The notes beneath the pieces are model-generated. The model made no database searches, was not told the DNA's origin, and was given only the letters and a program-made list of their open reading frames with translations. DNA of 64,000 bases from Bacteroides neonati. Its GTDB lineage: Bacteria; Bacteroidota; Bacteroidia; Bacteroidales; Bacteroidaceae. The position numbers and the translations under genes are program-made. The number at the start of each line of letters is the position of its first letter. The stretch's first letter is position 1. Location of the stretch: assembly GCF_000499785.1 (NCBI RefSeq), contig NZ_HG726019.1:382645-446644 (forward strand), written 5' to 3'. Shown here piece by piece: positions 1-8,753 of the stretch.

Positions 1-84
1 GACAGTGCAAATGTACTTCATAATGCTTATTTTAATATATTGTTTTTTATTATAACACAAGTATATACTTTTTTGTTCGGGCTT

Positions 85-115
85 TTTCTTTTTTAAAGAG
101 AAAGAATTATCTTTG
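85..115 (+). promoter_or_regulatory. Bacteroidales-type promoter of the hybrid histidine kinase
   Basis: A perfect -7 element, TATCTTTG, lies at 108-115, with a weak TTTC at 85-88 at about the right distance for the -33 box. The kinase start codon follows 41 bases later. Bases 1-84 are A/T-rich and show no gene. Confidence 0.6.
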
Positions 116-156
116 CAATGCTTAATTCAGGTTAATAAATTAATAGTTGGTGAGTT

Positions 157-1842
157 ATGATGATAGAAATCGCTACGGTTGTTTTATGCGTTGCTTTAAT
201 AGTCGCATTGGGCATCGAGAGAAGCAAGAGATTGAAAACACGGAAAAACCTGGATCAAGAGACCGGTGAGTTGAAAAAGGCCAATACCGTAACTCGCGCT
301 GTCCTGAAAAACGTACATGCCTATGTGCTTTTAATTGATTCTGACTTAAAAGTATTAGCAACAAATTATTATAGTCGCACAGAGACGATAGAGACTTCCG
401 CAGAGAAGCGGATCGGAGACTTGTTGAGGTGTAGCAATGCACTCTCGGCAGAGGGTGGATGTGGCTCCCATGTGATGTGTCAGACGTGTCCGGTGCGACA
501 GATGCTGAACCAATCGTTCGAGCAGAAATCGAGTTTTATTGACTTCGAAGCCTCTCTTACCATTCAAGTATCCGAGAAAGAATCTAAGGTGCATGATGCT
601 CAATTATCCGGTGCTTACCTATTGATCAACGATAAGCCTCACCTAGTCATTACAATTCACGATATCACCCGGCTGAAGCATACCGAAGAGGCTTTGCAGG
701 AAGCTAAAGAGAAAGCTGAGCATGCCGATCGGTCTAAATCGGCTTTCCTAGCTAATATGAGCCACGAGATTCGTACACCCCTGAATGCTATCGTTGGATT
801 TTCCGAGCTCTTGGTTGTGGCTAAAACAGACGAGGAAAAGCGTCAATATCTCGAAATCGTGAAAACAAACAATGAACTACTTCTTCAATTGGTGAATGAT
901 ATATTGGATATATCGAAGATTGAGGCCGGAACCCTCGAGTTTGTTTATTCAGATGTTGATATCAACCTATTGATGTCTGACCTGGAGCAACTCTTCTCGA
1001 TGAAAGTAAGTGAAATGGGGGTACAAACGAAAATAGTCAGAGACACTGTGTCCTCTCCGTGTACGATGTATACCGACCGCAACCGCCTGGCACAAGTAAT
1101 CTCCAACTTTATATCAAATGCCATTAAGTTTACTCCTGATGGTATCGTTCGGTTTGGCTGGGAACTTCGCTCAGGGTCTCTCTATTTTTATGTAACTGAT
1201 AATGGTGCAGGGATACCCAAAGAGAGAGTGTCGACGGTTTTTGATCGTTTCGTCAAGTTAGAGAAAGGGCAAAACGGAACGGGGTTGGGACTTTCTATCT
1301 GCCGGACAATTGTTGAAAAGCTAGGGGGGAAACTGGGTGTCGAATCGGTTTTGGGCACAGGTTCCACTTTCTGGTTTATGATTCCTTTCCAACCGAAGGT
1401 TAAGCCCAAGGCAATCAGTGAAAAGCAGGTGGAAACAACAGTGAACGATGTCGTTGAAGCTACCGATAACCATAAACCTTCCGAAGGAAAGAAAACAATT
1501 TTAATTGCCGAAGATATGGAAGATAACTATCGATTGTGCGAGGTAATCCTTTCAGGTACATATCACCTATTATGGGCGCACAACGGTGAAGAGGTCGTCT
1601 CTCTGTTTTTGCAACAGCAGCCCGATCTGATTTTGATGGACTTACGGATGCCCGAGGTAGATGGTTACGAGGCAACGGCAGCTATCCGCCAATTGTCTTC
1701 ATCTATCCCTATCATTGCACTGACAGCTTTTGCTTATCCCGAAGATCGGAAGAGAGCAGCCGAGAGCGGCTTTACCGATTTCATGACCAAACCGGTGTCG
1801 GCAAAACTCCTGCTCGAGCGCTTGGCTTCATTATTGTCATAA
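157..1842 (+). CDS. Hybrid sensor histidine kinase/response regulator, membrane anchored
   Basis: A 561-residue hybrid two-component protein. Residues 1-20 form one hydrophobic anchor. A PAS-like sensor region (about 45-175) follows, with a cysteine cluster (C92, C102, C108, C111) that could bind a metal or sense redox; that role is inference. The dimerization/phosphoacceptor domain has the H-box FLANMSHEIRTPLN with H203. The ATPase domain shows N322, the DNGAGIP loop near 348 and GTGLGLS near 374. A receiver domain occupies about 446-561, with the acidic pair at 452-453, phospho-acceptor D495 in LILMDLRMPE and K545. There is no DNA-binding output domain, so output is probably phosphotransfer or a partner protein. 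No response regulator gene is adjacent, so the signal is unknown. Confidence 0.95.
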   Translation: MMIEIATVVLCVALIVALGIERSKRLKTRKNLDQETGELKKANTVTRAVLKNVHAYVLLIDSDLKVLATNYYSRTETIETSAEKRIGDLLRCSNALSAEGGCGSHVMCQTCPVRQMLNQSFEQKSSFIDFEASLTIQVSEKESKVHDAQLSGAYLLINDKPHLVITIHDITRLKHTEEALQEAKEKAEHADRSKSAFLANMSHEIRTPLNAIVGFSELLVVAKTDEEKRQYLEIVKTNNELLLQLVNDILDISKIEAGTLEFVYSDVDINLLMSDLEQLFSMKVSEMGVQTKIVRDTVSSPCTMYTDRNRLAQVISNFISNAIKFTPDGIVRFGWELRSGSLYFYVTDNGAGIPKERVSTVFDRFVKLEKGQNGTGLGLSICRTIVEKLGGKLGVESVLGTGSTFWFMIPFQPKVKPKAISEKQVETTVNDVVEATDNHKPSEGKKTILIAEDMEDNYRLCEVILSGTYHLLWAHNGEEVVSLFLQQQPDLILMDLRMPEVDGYEATAAIRQLSSSIPIIALTAFAYPEDRKRAAESGFTDFMTKPVSAKLLLERLASLLS

Positions 1843-1902
1843 TTCGGCATTCACTCGATTCATAAAAAGGTTTAATACAGGTGCTATACCGATTAAAAAT
1901 AG

Positions 1903-1910
1903 TATTTTTG
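1903..1910 (+). promoter_or_regulatory. -7 promoter element before the P-type ATPase
   Basis: TATTTTTG fits TAnnTTTG. Transcription starting about 7 bases downstream would leave almost no leader for an ATG at 1924, so I favour the ATG at 1939. Confidence 0.55.
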
Positions 1911-1938
1911 CAATCCTAACTAAATGCATGTATCTAAC

Positions 1939-4623
1939 ATGGCTGCAATAAAAGATGATTACTCTCATTTAGGTCTCACAGATGCTGAGGTCTTACAAAG
2001 TCGCGAGAAGCATGGTGTAAATTTGTTGACACCTCCCAAACGTACCTCGCTGTGGAAACTCTATCTCGAAAAGTTTGAAGATCCCGTGGTACGGGTGCTG
2101 CTTGTGGCAGCTTTGTTTTCTCTCATTATTTCTATTATTGAAAATGAGTATGCTGAAACAATCGGAATCATAGCCGCCATTTTGCTGGCTACAGGTATTG
2201 GCTTCTACTTTGAGTACGATGCCAATAAGAAGTTTGATTTATTAAATGCGGTCAATGAAGAAACGCTTGTGAAGGTGATTCGTAACGGACGCATTCAGGA
2301 GATACCACGCAAAGATGTGGTAGTAGGCGATTTGGTAGCCCTTGAAACAGGCGAAGAGATTCCTGCCGATGGAGAGCTGACCGAGTCGATCTCGTTGCAG
2401 GTTAATGAATCGAACCTTACCGGCGAACCGGTAATTGCCAAAACGACCAACGAAGCCGAGTTTGACGAAGAAGCCACCTATGCCTCGAATAGAGTGATGC
2501 GTGGAACAACAGTGGTCGACGGACACGGTATGATGAAGGTGCTTTGCGTTGGCGATGCCACCGAGATTGGAAAAGTAGCCCGTCAGAGTACCGAACAAAG
2601 CGGTGAGGCAACTCCTTTGAATATTCAATTAACTAAACTGGCCAAACTGATTGGGAAGATCGGCTTTACGGTAGCCGGTGCTACTTTCATTATCTTCGTC
2701 AGTAAAGACCTGTACCATTACTTTGCTACACATGAGGTGACGGGCTGGGCCGAATATCTGGCCATTGCGCAGATCGTATTGAAATACTTTATGATGGCCG
2801 TCACGCTTATTGTTGTGGCTGTTCCCGAGGGCCTGCCTATGAGTGTTACACTCAGTCTGGCACTGAATATGCGTCGCATGCTTTCGACAAATAACTTGGT
2901 GCGTAAGATGCATGCCTGCGAAACAATGGGTGCCATTACGGTAATCTGTACCGATAAAACCGGTACATTGACACAGAACCTGATGCAGGTACACGAGCCT
3001 AACTTCTACGGATTGAAATCGGGCGGACAGTTGGCCGATGATGATATCAGTAAGTTGATCGTAGAGGGTATCAGTGCGAATTCCACAGCTTTCCTCGAAG
3101 AGATGGGAACCGGAGAGAAGCCCAAAGGGGTGGGCAACCCTACCGAAGTAGCCCTGCTGTTGTGGCTCAATGCGCAGCAACGCAATTACCTGGAGATAAG
3201 AGAAAATACGAAGATACTCGATCAACTAACCTTCTCGACCGAACGCAAGTTCATGGCTACGTTGGTCAAATCGCCCTTGATAGGCAAGAAAGTACTCTAT
3301 ATAAAAGGTGCTCCCGAGATTGTATTGGGAAAATGTAAAGAAGTTATTCTCGACGGTAAGCGTATCGACAGTGTTGAGTATCGCTCTACGGTCGAAGCTC
3401 AATTGCTGACCTATCAGAATATGGCGATGCGCACACTGGGCTTTGCTTTCAAGATTGTAGACGACAATGCGCCGGATGACTGTGTGGCACTGGTTGATGG
3501 AAATGACTTGAACTTCCTGGGTGTCGTTGCTATCTCCGATCCTATTCGTTCGGATGTACCTGCTGCGGTAGCTAAATGTCAGTCGGCCGGTATCGGTATT
3601 AAGATTGTAACGGGTGATACGCCCGGTACTGCTACAGAGATTGCCCGTCAGATTGGTTTGTGGAAACCCGAAGATACCGAACGCAACCGTATTACCGGAG
3701 TTGCCTTTGCCGAACTGAGCGACGAAGAAGCCTTGAACCGTGTGATGGACCTGAAGATCATGTCGCGCGCCCGCCCTACCGATAAGCAACGTCTGGTACA
3801 GCTGCTTCAACAAAAGGGGGCTGTGGTAGCGGTAACGGGCGACGGAACCAATGATGCTCCTGCGCTTAATCACGCTCAAGTCGGCTTGTCGATGGGTACC
3901 GGAACTTCGGTGGCCAAAGAAGCCAGCGATATAACCTTGCTCGATGATTCGTTCAACAGTATCGGTACGGCCGTGATGTGGGGACGCTCCTTATATAAGA
4001 ATATCCAACGGTTCATCGTATTTCAGCTAACGATTAATTTCGTGGCATTGCTCATTGTGCTATTAGGATCGTTTGTCGGAACCGAACTACCCTTGACTGT
4101 TACCCAAATGCTTTGGGTGAACCTTATCATGGATACGTTTGCTGCTTTGGCGCTGGCCTCTATCCCGCCCAGTGAGAGTGTGATGTTAGAAAAGCCCCGT
4201 CGTTCTACCGATTTCATTATCAGTAAACCGATGCAGGCCAATATCTTTGGTGTGGGAGTGGTCTTTCTGATTGTGCTGATGGGAATGATTTACTATTTTA
4301 CAAATGCTGTTGGGGGAATGACGGTGCATAGACTCACCATCTTCTTTACCTTCTTTGTTATGTTGCAGTTTTGGAACCTGTTCAATGCCCGTGTATTCGG
4401 TACAACCGATTCGGCATTTAAGGGGTTATTCAAATCTTATGGCATGGTGCTCATCGTGTTCGCCATTTTGGGTGGACAGATTTTGATTGTACAGTTCGGT
4501 GGAGCTGTCTTTCGTACCGAGCCACTTGACTGGCAAACATGGCTTATCCTTATCGCCTCTTCCTCTGCTGTGTTGTGGGTAGGTGAGTTGATTCGCCTTG
4601 TTCAGCGTTTAATTCAGAAATAA
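1939..4623 (+). CDS. Calcium-type cation-translocating P-type ATPase (P2 family)
   Basis: An ATP-driven inner-membrane cation pump of about 894 residues. Numbering from the alternative ATG at 1924: N-terminal cation-ATPase domain (about 15-60), two membrane helices (60-95), actuator domain with LTGEP at 165-169, the ion-site helix with PEGLP at 301-305, the phosphorylation motif ICTDKTGTLT with D344, a nucleotide-binding domain containing KGAPE, the hinge GDGTNDAP, and a C-terminal block of about six membrane helices. The PEGLP motif and the C-terminal cation-ATPase domain place it with SERCA/PMCA-like calcium pumps. The exact ion is inference. The start at 1939 is preferred because of the promoter position. 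The HAD gene starts 4 bases after the stop, so the two are probably co-transcribed. Confidence 0.93.
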   Translation: MAAIKDDYSHLGLTDAEVLQSREKHGVNLLTPPKRTSLWKLYLEKFEDPVVRVLLVAALFSLIISIIENEYAETIGIIAAILLATGIGFYFEYDANKKFDLLNAVNEETLVKVIRNGRIQEIPRKDVVVGDLVALETGEEIPADGELTESISLQVNESNLTGEPVIAKTTNEAEFDEEATYASNRVMRGTTVVDGHGMMKVLCVGDATEIGKVARQSTEQSGEATPLNIQLTKLAKLIGKIGFTVAGATFIIFVSKDLYHYFATHEVTGWAEYLAIAQIVLKYFMMAVTLIVVAVPEGLPMSVTLSLALNMRRMLSTNNLVRKMHACETMGAITVICTDKTGTLTQNLMQVHEPNFYGLKSGGQLADDDISKLIVEGISANSTAFLEEMGTGEKPKGVGNPTEVALLLWLNAQQRNYLEIRENTKILDQLTFSTERKFMATLVKSPLIGKKVLYIKGAPEIVLGKCKEVILDGKRIDSVEYRSTVEAQLLTYQNMAMRTLGFAFKIVDDNAPDDCVALVDGNDLNFLGVVAISDPIRSDVPAAVAKCQSAGIGIKIVTGDTPGTATEIARQIGLWKPEDTERNRITGVAFAELSDEEALNRVMDLKIMSRARPTDKQRLVQLLQQKGAVVAVTGDGTNDAPALNHAQVGLSMGTGTSVAKEASDITLLDDSFNSIGTAVMWGRSLYKNIQRFIVFQLTINFVALLIVLLGSFVGTELPLTVTQMLWVNLIMDTFAALALASIPPSESVMLEKPRRSTDFIISKPMQANIFGVGVVFLIVLMGMIYYFTNAVGGMTVHRLTIFFTFFVMLQFWNLFNARVFGTTDSAFKGLFKSYGMVLIVFAILGGQILIVQFGGAVFRTEPLDWQTWLILIASSSAVLWVGELIRLVQRLIQK

Positions 4624-4627
4624 ACTC

Positions 4628-5245
4628 ATGAAAAGAAAAGGAATAAAAAACCTTCTGATTGATTTTGGTGGTGTACTAATCAATCTTGACCGTCCGCGTT
4701 GTATTGAAAACTTTAAGAAACTTGGCTTGTCCGATGCAGATGAAATGCTTGATGTGTACCATCAGCAAGGCATCTTCATGGAGCAGGAAAAAGGACTCAT
4801 TACGGCGTCCGAGTTTCGTAACGGTATTCGCGATAAGATGGGCAAGATAGTCACCGACCGTCAGATCGATACCGTGTGGAATAGCTTTTTAGTGGATATA
4901 CCCACGTTTAAGCTCGACCTATTGTTGAAGTTGCGCGAAAAGTATGTGGTATATCTGCTCAGCAATACCAACGAGATTCATTGGAAATGGTCTTGCAAGC
5001 ATGCTTTTCCTTACCGGGGCTTTCGTGTTGAAGATTATTTTGAGAAGATATACCTCTCTTATGAGATGAAGATGGTGAAGCCCGATGCCGAAATCTTTGA
5101 AGCCGTTATTGATGATGCCGGTATCGACCCCAAACAAACCTTCTTCATAGACGACTCTGAGGCCAATTGTGCAACAGCCCGTACACTGGGTATGTCGACC
5201 TATACGCCGCAAGCAGGCGAGGATTGGGGAACTCTTTTTGTCTAA
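4628..5245 (+). CDS. HAD-superfamily hydrolase (phosphatase-like, IA subfamily)
   Basis: A 205-residue HAD hydrolase. Motif I is IDFGGVLIN near residue 12, motif II is LLSNTNEIH near 113, motif III is the lysine in KMVKPDAEIF, and motif IV is FFIDDSEANC near 172. Motif I has G in place of the second aspartate, as is usual in the DxGGV subset related to YihX/epoxide hydrolase-N-type phosphatases. The helical cap lies between motifs I and II. It follows the cation ATPase by 4 bases and precedes ribF by 26 bases. A link to sugar phosphate or FMN dephosphorylation is possible but only inference. Confidence 0.88.
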   Translation: MKRKGIKNLLIDFGGVLINLDRPRCIENFKKLGLSDADEMLDVYHQQGIFMEQEKGLITASEFRNGIRDKMGKIVTDRQIDTVWNSFLVDIPTFKLDLLLKLREKYVVYLLSNTNEIHWKWSCKHAFPYRGFRVEDYFEKIYLSYEMKMVKPDAEIFEAVIDDAGIDPKQTFFIDDSEANCATARTLGMSTYTPQAGEDWGTLFV

Positions 5246-5271
5246 ATGATTCAATAGTGCCAAGCAAAGAT

Positions 5272-6192
5272 ATGCAGACTTTTCACCATTTTCCAGATAT
5301 GTCGCTTCCTCTCTGTGTAGCAACCATCGGTTTTTTCGATGGCGTGCATCAGGGGCATCGCTTCCTCATCGAGCAGGTGAAGGAGGCGGCTGCTGCCCGT
5401 GGACTGCCATCGGCACTCATTACCTTCCCGATACATCCCCGTAAGGTGATGAATCCGGGGTATCATCCACAATTACTCACGACACAAGCGGAGAAAACAG
5501 CCCTACTGGCCGAAACAGGAGTCGATTACTGTTTCATGCTTGACTTTACCCCCGAAGTATCCCATCTCACTGCACAGGAGTTTATGAGCAACATACTCAA
5601 AGAGCGCTACGGTGTGCAGTGCTTGGTCATTGGCTATGATCATCGCTTTGGGCATAACCGGAGCGAAGGCTTTGACAGCTATCGAGCTCATGGTGCTACC
5701 ATCGGTATGGAGGTATTGCGGGCTCGTGCCTATGCTGATGATACCTTGCATATAAGTTCTTCTGTTATTCGTGAACAGTTGCTGCGTGGTGAGGTAGATC
5801 ATGCTGCCCGCTATTTGGGATATCCGTATTTTCTGAGCGGAACTGTTGTCGGTGGTTATCAACTTGGGCGTAAAATAGGTTTTCCTACCGCCAATTTGCA
5901 AGTCGATGATTGCGATAAGCTTGTTCCTGCCGATGGGGTATATGCAGTGTATGTTACCCTAGCCGGGCAAACCTATAAGGGAATGCTCAATATCGGACAC
6001 CGTCCTACGTTTGATAATGGCAGCAAAAGCATTGAGGTTAATATTCTTCATTTTGATGCCGATATTTATCATCAACCAATGACGATCTCCTTTGTAAAAC
6101 ACCTGCGTAAAGAGCTTAAATTTGATACGGTCGATGAGTTAGTGCTGCAAATGCAAAAAGATGAAGATACTGTTGAATCGCTACTTTGCTAA
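5272..6192 (+). CDS. ribF: Bifunctional riboflavin kinase/FMN adenylyltransferase
   Basis: Converts riboflavin to FMN and FMN to FAD. The N-terminal adenylyltransferase domain has GFFDGVHQGHRFL (the nucleotidyltransferase GxxDGxHxGH pattern) and HISSSVIREQL. The C-terminal flavokinase domain has GRKIGFPTANL, the nucleotide/Mg motif, and GMLNIGHRPTF. The frame is open upstream to 5167, but that extension overlaps the HAD gene, so ATG 5272 is preferred. This gives 306 residues, a normal RibF length. The order HAD, ribF on one strand suggests a short operon. Confidence 0.95.
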   Translation: MQTFHHFPDMSLPLCVATIGFFDGVHQGHRFLIEQVKEAAAARGLPSALITFPIHPRKVMNPGYHPQLLTTQAEKTALLAETGVDYCFMLDFTPEVSHLTAQEFMSNILKERYGVQCLVIGYDHRFGHNRSEGFDSYRAHGATIGMEVLRARAYADDTLHISSSVIREQLLRGEVDHAARYLGYPYFLSGTVVGGYQLGRKIGFPTANLQVDDCDKLVPADGVYAVYVTLAGQTYKGMLNIGHRPTFDNGSKSIEVNILHFDADIYHQPMTISFVKHLRKELKFDTVDELVLQMQKDEDTVESLLC

Positions 6193-6250
6193 ATTTTTCT
6201 TATTCACTTCGCTACATAGAGCCGTTTTTGATTGCTTTTATTGTAAAACA

Positions 6251-6347
6251 TGGATTATTTATTGTTTTTCGATAAAATAATGGGATGTTCTTTTGCCAGT
6301 TAGAAAATAACCCTTTTCTTTGCATATCGAAAAACGATAAATAATCA
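6251..6347. repeat. Long imperfect inverted repeat around a promoter
   Basis: The left arm at 6251-6274 and the right arm at 6325-6347 are near-perfect inverted copies of about 22 bases, centred on TTATTTATyGTTTTTCGATA and differing at one internal base. They are about 50 bases apart. The arms bracket a promoter, and the right arm covers the expected transcription start. This looks like a two-site operator for a dimeric regulator such as the HTH protein encoded at 7976, which is inference. Confidence 0.7.
6292..6322 (+). promoter_or_regulatory. Promoter of the small peptide-CPBP-DUF2975-HTH operon
   Basis: TTTG at 6292-6295 matches the -33 box and TTTCTTTG-like sequence ending in TTTGC at 6315-6323 matches the -7 box at a 19-base spacing. 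The promoter sits between the arms of the 6251-6347 inverted repeat, so occupancy of both arms would cover it. Confidence 0.55.
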
Positions 6348-6378
6348 TTGAATAACAATTATTAAAAGCAATACTAGT

Positions 6379-6468
6379 ATGAAAAAATCATTTATGAGTA
6401 TTTCGTTGTTAGTGGTATCAATTTCTATGCTGGCTTTATTTATTTGCAACTCGGTTGCCAACTCGTAA
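6379..6468 (+). CDS. 29-residue hydrophobic small protein
   Basis: A short open frame starting MKKSFMSISLLVVSIS and ending CNSVANS. It is lysine-led with one continuous hydrophobic stretch, so it would be a single-pass membrane or secreted peptide. It lies 12 bases before the CPBP protease start and downstream of the same promoter. A cleavage-type signal is not clear. It could be a substrate or partner of the protease, a leader peptide, or a chance frame. Its position and composition make translation plausible, but no family is recognised. Confidence 0.5.
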   Translation: MKKSFMSISLLVVSISMLALFICNSVANS

Positions 6469-6480
6469 TCCTAAAACAAA

Positions 6481-7293
6481 ATGAAAATAGCCATCAAGCT
6501 CGTCTTTATCCATTTCGGGATTCAAATCCTGAGTGCTTTCCTAATGCTTATTCCCTTTGCTATTTATGTCTTGGCTACGGGGGGAGACCTGTCGACGGTT
6601 CAATCAATGAGTCTTTCGCCTTCGTTGTTCCTTTCCATCGCTTTGATGGGGCTTTGGCTTTGGAAGTGTGGCTATATCAGTACGGAAAAGGCTACTTGGT
6701 CCATTGTATCGCCCTCTTATATGGGCTTGACGTTGGTTATTGCTTTCTCAGGTATCTGGTTGTTGGCTTTCTTGATGTCTTATCTGCACCTTCCCGATTT
6801 GATGAAAGAGACATTTGATTTGCTACAAGCCGGATGGATCGGTATTCTTGGCATTGCTGTGCTTGGCCCGGTTCTGGAAGAACTGCTGTTTCGCGGTGCC
6901 ATAACCAAAGCACTCCTGAAGCAATACAGCCCCCCGAAGGCCATTATTATCTCAGCCTTGCTGTTTGGAGTTGTCCATCTTAACCCCATTCAGGTGGTAG
7001 GTGCAGGTCTTATTGGTCTGTTGCTGGCTTGGATGTACTATAAAACGGCCAGTCTGATTCCCTGTATCATAGTACACATTATTAATAATAGCCTTTCGGT
7101 TTATCTCAGCTTGAAATATCCGGATGTGCAGCACATGAGTGACTTAATTGAAAACGAGTCTGTATGTTTGGCGTTAACCATCCTTTCCCTGGTGCTTTTC
7201 GTTGGTGCTTATCTCCTAATGAGGCGTACTACGATTGCTTATCCGTGGAAAAAAGACAAAACAAATATAGAAACCATCATAATAGAAGAATAA
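6481..7293 (+). CDS. CPBP family intramembrane glutamic endopeptidase
   Basis: A 270-residue polytopic membrane protein with about seven hydrophobic segments. It carries the CPBP (CAAX protease/bacteriocin-processing) motifs: EELLFRGA with E133, E134 and R138, a second motif with H166 in LFGVVHLNP, and HIINNS with H199. In this family these residues form the active site inside the membrane. Roles include prenyl-protein processing, bacteriocin immunity and peptide maturation; which applies here is not shown. It is followed after 3 bases by a DUF2975-like gene and then an HTH gene, and preceded by a 29-residue peptide, suggesting one regulated unit. Confidence 0.92.
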   Translation: MKIAIKLVFIHFGIQILSAFLMLIPFAIYVLATGGDLSTVQSMSLSPSLFLSIALMGLWLWKCGYISTEKATWSIVSPSYMGLTLVIAFSGIWLLAFLMSYLHLPDLMKETFDLLQAGWIGILGIAVLGPVLEELLFRGAITKALLKQYSPPKAIIISALLFGVVHLNPIQVVGAGLIGLLLAWMYYKTASLIPCIIVHIINNSLSVYLSLKYPDVQHMSDLIENESVCLALTILSLVLFVGAYLLMRRTTIAYPWKKDKTNIETIIIEE

Positions 7294-7296
7294 GCG

Positions 7297-7947
7297 ATGA
7301 AAAAAAGATTGAATATACTTTGCCTCTTGGTCATGCTGGTACTTGTTTACTCGGTATTTGAGTCGACCTATAACCTGAGTAGCATGTTCATGTCGGGAGT
7401 TCGTGCGGGTATGGAGCAAGCCAAGGACAAGGCGAAGCTTAGTGCCATACAAGATCTTAAGATAGTAGCACTGATGCCGAACGACCTTACCGAGATGAAA
7501 GACTCTGTGTACAATGAAAAGTCTGGAGAATATGTGCCTGCACTCTATTCTCAGTTGTTGGTAAGTGTCAAGTCCGAACCTAATATATGGTTGATGCTTG
7601 TTGCCAATTTAAGTTCTTTCTGCTATATTTTTGTAAGCCTCTTTTCTGTAATCATTTTCTTTAAACTGATTGTTTCGATCAATAAATCCGATATCTTTAA
7701 CTGGAAGAATGTGCGCCGGCTTCGGTGGTTGGGCATACTGCTGGTACTTACCTTTCTCTTTTCGGCCACTCCTTCGTGGATTATGGCCTGGCAGCTTTCA
7801 GGTATATTCAGTGTTTCCGGCTACTCGTTTTCGACAGGCGAACTTATTTCTAACTTAACACTCGTGTTGGGGCTTGTCGGTTTAATTGTTGGCGAAGTTT
7901 TTGCTATCGGATTGCGAATGAAAGAAGAGCAAGACCTAACTATTTAA
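7297..7947 (+). CDS. DUF2975-like integral membrane protein
   Basis: A 216-residue protein with four hydrophobic helices at about 5-25, 90-120, 143-165 and 180-208, and a soluble loop between the first two. The topology and the small YozG-like HTH gene 28 bases downstream are the usual setting of DUF2975 membrane proteins, whose function is unknown. Such pairs are generally treated as a membrane protein with its regulator. The protein is co-directional with the CPBP protease 3 bases upstream. The family call rests on architecture and context more than on a diagnostic motif. Confidence 0.7.
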   Translation: MKKRLNILCLLVMLVLVYSVFESTYNLSSMFMSGVRAGMEQAKDKAKLSAIQDLKIVALMPNDLTEMKDSVYNEKSGEYVPALYSQLLVSVKSEPNIWLMLVANLSSFCYIFVSLFSVIIFFKLIVSINKSDIFNWKNVRRLRWLGILLVLTFLFSATPSWIMAWQLSGIFSVSGYSFSTGELISNLTLVLGLVGLIVGEVFAIGLRMKEEQDLTI

Positions 7948-7975
7948 CCTAACCAAGTAATAAAAAGAAGTATTT

Positions 7976-8185
7976 ATGCCTATAATAGTAAACCTCGATA
8001 TCATGATGGCTCGAAGAAAGATCTCTTTGGGTGATTTGGCGGAGAAAGTAGACATTACTCCGGCAAACCTTTCTATCCTCAAAACGGGGAAGGCAAAGGC
8101 GATTCGTTTTTCTACTCTCGAGGCTATATGTAAAGAGCTGGATTGTCAACCCGGCGACATATTGGAATTTAAAGAAGAGGAGTAG
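7976..8185 (+). CDS. Small Cro/C1-type HTH regulator (YozG-like)
   Basis: A 69-residue protein that is essentially one helix-turn-helix domain: LGDLAEKVDITPANLSILK is the two-helix core and AIRFSTLEAICKELDCQPG the following helices, typical of the YozG/XRE-like group found beside DUF2975 genes. It has no sensor domain. It is the last gene of the 6379-8185 unit and the natural candidate to bind the inverted repeat at 6251-6347, making the operon autoregulated. That last point is inference. Confidence 0.88.
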   Translation: MPIIVNLDIMMARRKISLGDLAEKVDITPANLSILKTGKAKAIRFSTLEAICKELDCQPGDILEFKEEE

Positions 8186-8208
8186 GAGCGAAGTAACAGC
8201 TAAAAAAG

Positions 8209-8259
8209 CAAATGGTTAATGATGATGTGTCGTGAGGCTACATCGTCATTAACCATTTG
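8209..8259. terminator. Long hairpin between convergent genes (HTH and sufE)
   Basis: A stem of about 20 bp pairs 8209-8228 with 8240-8259 (one G-T pair) around an 11-base loop. It stands between the convergent HTH gene and sufE and probably ends transcription from both sides, although the T-tracts are weak. Confidence 0.7.
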
Positions 8260-8276
8260 TTGCGATTGCGAATTTG

Positions 8277-8702
8277 TTATTGATTTCCTCGTGCTTTGAA
8301 AGCTAAGGCATAGAGACGCATCTGCTTAACCATCGACAATAGCCCATTGCTACGCGTAGGTGATAAGTGCTCCTTCAGACCAATCTTATCGATAAAATAA
8401 AGGTCGGCATTCAGAATCTCATCGGGTGTATGCCCCGAAACGACTTTGATCAGTAAAGCGATAATTCCTTTTACAATCAAGGCATCGCTCTCTGCTTTGA
8501 ACACTATTTTTCCATCTTCCTCATCGGCTTGCAGCCATACGCGGCTTTGGCAGCCTTCAATCAGATTCTGTTCCGTTTTATATTTCTCGTCGAGAGGTTG
8601 CTGTTCGTTTCCTAAATCGATCAGTAGCTGATAGCGATCCATCCAGTCATCAAAGTCGCTGAATTCGGCAACAACCTCGTCTTGTAATTCGTTAATTGAC
8701 AT
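8277..8702 (-). CDS. sufE: SufE family cysteine desulfurase activator
   Basis: A 141-residue SufE-like protein. In the Suf iron-sulfur assembly pathway SufE accepts persulfide from the cysteine desulfurase SufS on a conserved cysteine, seen here in LIEGCQSRVWL. The FSDFDDWMDRYQLLIDLG start and the ALIVKGIIALLIKVVSG segment are also typical, and the length is normal. No sufS or sufBCD gene is in the window, so it acts with partners encoded elsewhere. The M28 peptidase gene ends about 50 bases upstream on the same strand, so the two may share a transcript. Confidence 0.93.
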   Translation of the reverse strand: MSINELQDEVVAEFSDFDDWMDRYQLLIDLGNEQQPLDEKYKTEQNLIEGCQSRVWLQADEEDGKIVFKAESDALIVKGIIALLIKVVSGHTPDEILNADLYFIDKIGLKEHLSPTRSNGLLSMVKQMRLYALAFKARGNQ

Positions 8703-8753
8703 ATTGAATAATTTATTAATTTGCTAATGTGGTAAGTGAGTCATGCCCCCTAT

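Noticed and set aside
2629..3879. Minus-strand frames of about 200 codons inside the P-type ATPase
   Set aside because: They are antisense to conserved ATPase motifs and have no start context or family similarity.
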